In this document: positions 39,544 to 40,437 of the stretch, in pieces
Numbering within the stretch: position 1 is the stretch's first letter
Layout: every line of letters starts with the position of its first letter
Assembly (NCBI GenBank): GCA_944387775.1
Contig: CALXGE010000012.1
Coordinates: 1-40,437, forward strand
Direction: 5' to 3'
Origin: an uncultured Oscillospiraceae bacterium
GTDB taxonomy: Bacteria; Bacillota; Clostridia; Oscillospirales; Oscillospiraceae
DNA length: 40,437 bases
Position numbers and translations under genes: made by a program
Notes under the pieces: generated by a model
The model's database searches: none
What the model was told of the DNA's origin: nothing
What the model saw: the letters and a program-made list of their open reading frames with translations, nothing else

Positions 39544-40371
39544 TTACCCCTTGATCCCGCCGGCCATCATGCCGTTTTTGAACTGCTTCTGGGCAATGAC
39601 ATAGATGATGATAATAGGAATCATGGAGATGAGGCTGCCCGCCATGAGCACATTGTACTCCGTATTGTACTGGCCATTCAGCGTGGACAGGGCAATGGGC
39701 AGCGTCATTTTATTTTTATCGCTCAGCATCAGCAGCGGCCACAGGTAGTCGTTCCAGGACTCCATGAACGTAGTGATGGACAAGGTAGCCAGGCTGGGAA
39801 TGCACAGAGGCAGAGCAATTTTCCGATACACCTGGAAAATACCGGCCCCGTCGATCCGGGCAGCGTCCAGAAAGTCGTTGGGGATGGTCCGCATCTGCTG
39901 CACCAGCAGGAACACCGCAAAGGGCCGGAAGATAGAGGGCATGATGACACTGGCATAGGTGTCAGTGAGCCCCAGCTTGTTCATGATGACAAACAGAGGA
40001 ATCATCGTCACTTGGGTGGGGATCATCATCATAGCCAGGTAGACACTCAGCAGAATCCGGTTCCCGAAGAACCGTATTTTGGCAAAGGCAAAGGCCGCCA
40101 GAGAGGCAGAGAGCAGCGTGATGGCCGTATAGGTAACGGAGATGAACAGCGAATTGGCAATGGTTTTGGCAAAGGGGAATTTGGAGAACACCTTGATATA
40201 GGCGTCCCAGGTAGGCTCCTTGGGGAGCCATTCGATGGGGATGGACATGAGGGCGCCCCGGCTTTTGAAAGAGGTGGCGATCATCCACAGGAAGGGCACC
40301 ATGGCCAGCACCGCCAGCGCAATGGCGACGATATAAAACACCGCGGTATTGATTCGTTTCTTAGCTGTCAT
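39544..40371 (-). CDS. ABC carbohydrate transporter permease, MalG type
   Basis: A 275-residue membrane protein with six helices, one of two permease subunits of a CUT1-family sugar importer. The EAA loop that docks on the ATPase is DAARIDGAGIFQVYRKIALP (about 180-199). The family ending QKQFKNGMMAGGIKG is present. It begins within the end of the preceding permease gene (11-bp overlap) with AAAGGTG upstream. Binding protein and ATPase genes are outside the window. The co-operonic GH31 enzyme suggests an alpha-linked oligosaccharide. Confidence 0.94.
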   Translation of the reverse strand: MTAKKRINTAVFYIVAIALAVLAMVPFLWMIATSFKSRGALMSIPIEWLPKEPTWDAYIKVFSKFPFAKTIANSLFISVTYTAITLLSASLAAFAFAKIRFFGNRILLSVYLAMMMIPTQVTMIPLFVIMNKLGLTDTYASVIMPSIFRPFAVFLLVQQMRTIPNDFLDAARIDGAGIFQVYRKIALPLCIPSLATLSITTFMESWNDYLWPLLMLSDKNKMTLPIALSTLNGQYNTEYNVLMAGSLISMIPIIIIYVIAQKQFKNGMMAGGIKG

Positions 40372-40437
40372 AGTGGACCCACCTTTCCTGTCCCTTCATC
40401 TGGATGGCGGTAAACACCATGATGATGACAAACAAGA
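40361..40437 (-). CDS. ABC carbohydrate transporter permease, MalF type (C-terminal end only)
   Basis: The last 24 codons of a gene that continues beyond the window. They encode LFVIIMVFTAIQMKGQERW and end VHYDS, the final helix and basic tail of MalF-type permeases. The stop codon overlaps the start of the MalG-type gene, as usual for these pairs. Confidence 0.8.
   Translation of the reverse strand, partial: LFVIIMVFTAIQMKGQERWVHYDS

Noticed and set aside
37776..39554. Plus-strand open frame of about 439 codons opposite the GH31 gene
   Set aside because: Antisense shadow; the minus frame has both GH31 catalytic motifs.
1..40437. tRNA, rRNA, CRISPR arrays, transposases and integrases
   Set aside because: Looked for by eye on both strands and none could be supported; a covariance or profile search could still find a small RNA I missed.

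Overview
The window looks like chromosome from a Gram-positive anaerobe of the class Clostridia, most likely Oscillospiraceae (Flavonifractor/Oscillibacter-like). Reasons: moderately high G+C coding DNA, strong AGGAGG-type ribosome sites, ATP-dependent PEP carboxykinase, KtrAB, SLH-domain and CE4 exported proteins, and protein sequences typical of gut Clostridia. The taxon is inferred from the general look of the genes, not from a marker gene. No rRNA, tRNA, CRISPR array, transposase or integrase was seen.

Layout. (1) 1-9043, housekeeping: end of pckA, upp, pyridoxamine kinase, tsaB-tsaE, a RodA/FtsW glycosyltransferase, an AI-2E-type exporter, a TerB/CbxX-type AAA+ ATPase, a TIM-barrel protein and a small orphan. 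(2) 9143-15161, cell envelope and potassium: CE4 polysaccharide deacetylase, KtrB-KtrA, and a YcdB/SLH surface protein. (3) 15162-22940, sugar PTS: a minus-strand operon holding a complete phosphorelay (EI, HPr, two IIA/IIB pairs, a fused IIC-IID permease) plus an M24 peptidase. A divergent HxlR regulator faces it across an exact 86-bp tandem duplication that covers the first gene's start. A decayed MATE transporter tail lies downstream. (4) 23089-28496: a plus-strand operon of GSA-aminomutase-like aminotransferase, tandem-domain class II aldolase, TetR regulator, FGGY kinase and GtrA protein, with an operator-like inverted repeat just after its promoter. (5) 28762-31381: an isolated five-gene phage-type lysis cassette (coiled-coil tail-like protein, membrane coiled coil, two holin-like proteins, CHAP endolysin) bounded by terminators. 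(6) 31491-34245: citDEF, in which CitD lacks the serine that normally carries the prosthetic group and no citC/citX/citG is nearby. (7) 34343-36959: a truncated gene end, then a visibly A+T-richer pair (M20 AbgB-like amidohydrolase and agmatinase-family ureohydrolase) that looks acquired. (8) 37127-40437: beta-phosphoglucomutase, GH31 glycosidase and ABC sugar permeases.

How the parts work together. Regions 3, 4, 6 and 8 are separate catabolic modules, each with its own promoter, terminator or regulator. Region 3 looks self-sufficient for phosphate flow from PEP to an imported sugar-like compound. The main candidates for undescribed biology are the self-contained PTS with the IIC-IID fusion and peptidase, the citrate-lyase-like operon with an apparently non-modifiable CitD, the free-standing tail/holin/lysin cassette, and the aminotransferase-aldolase-kinase operon. 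All functions are read from sequence motifs; no database search was run.
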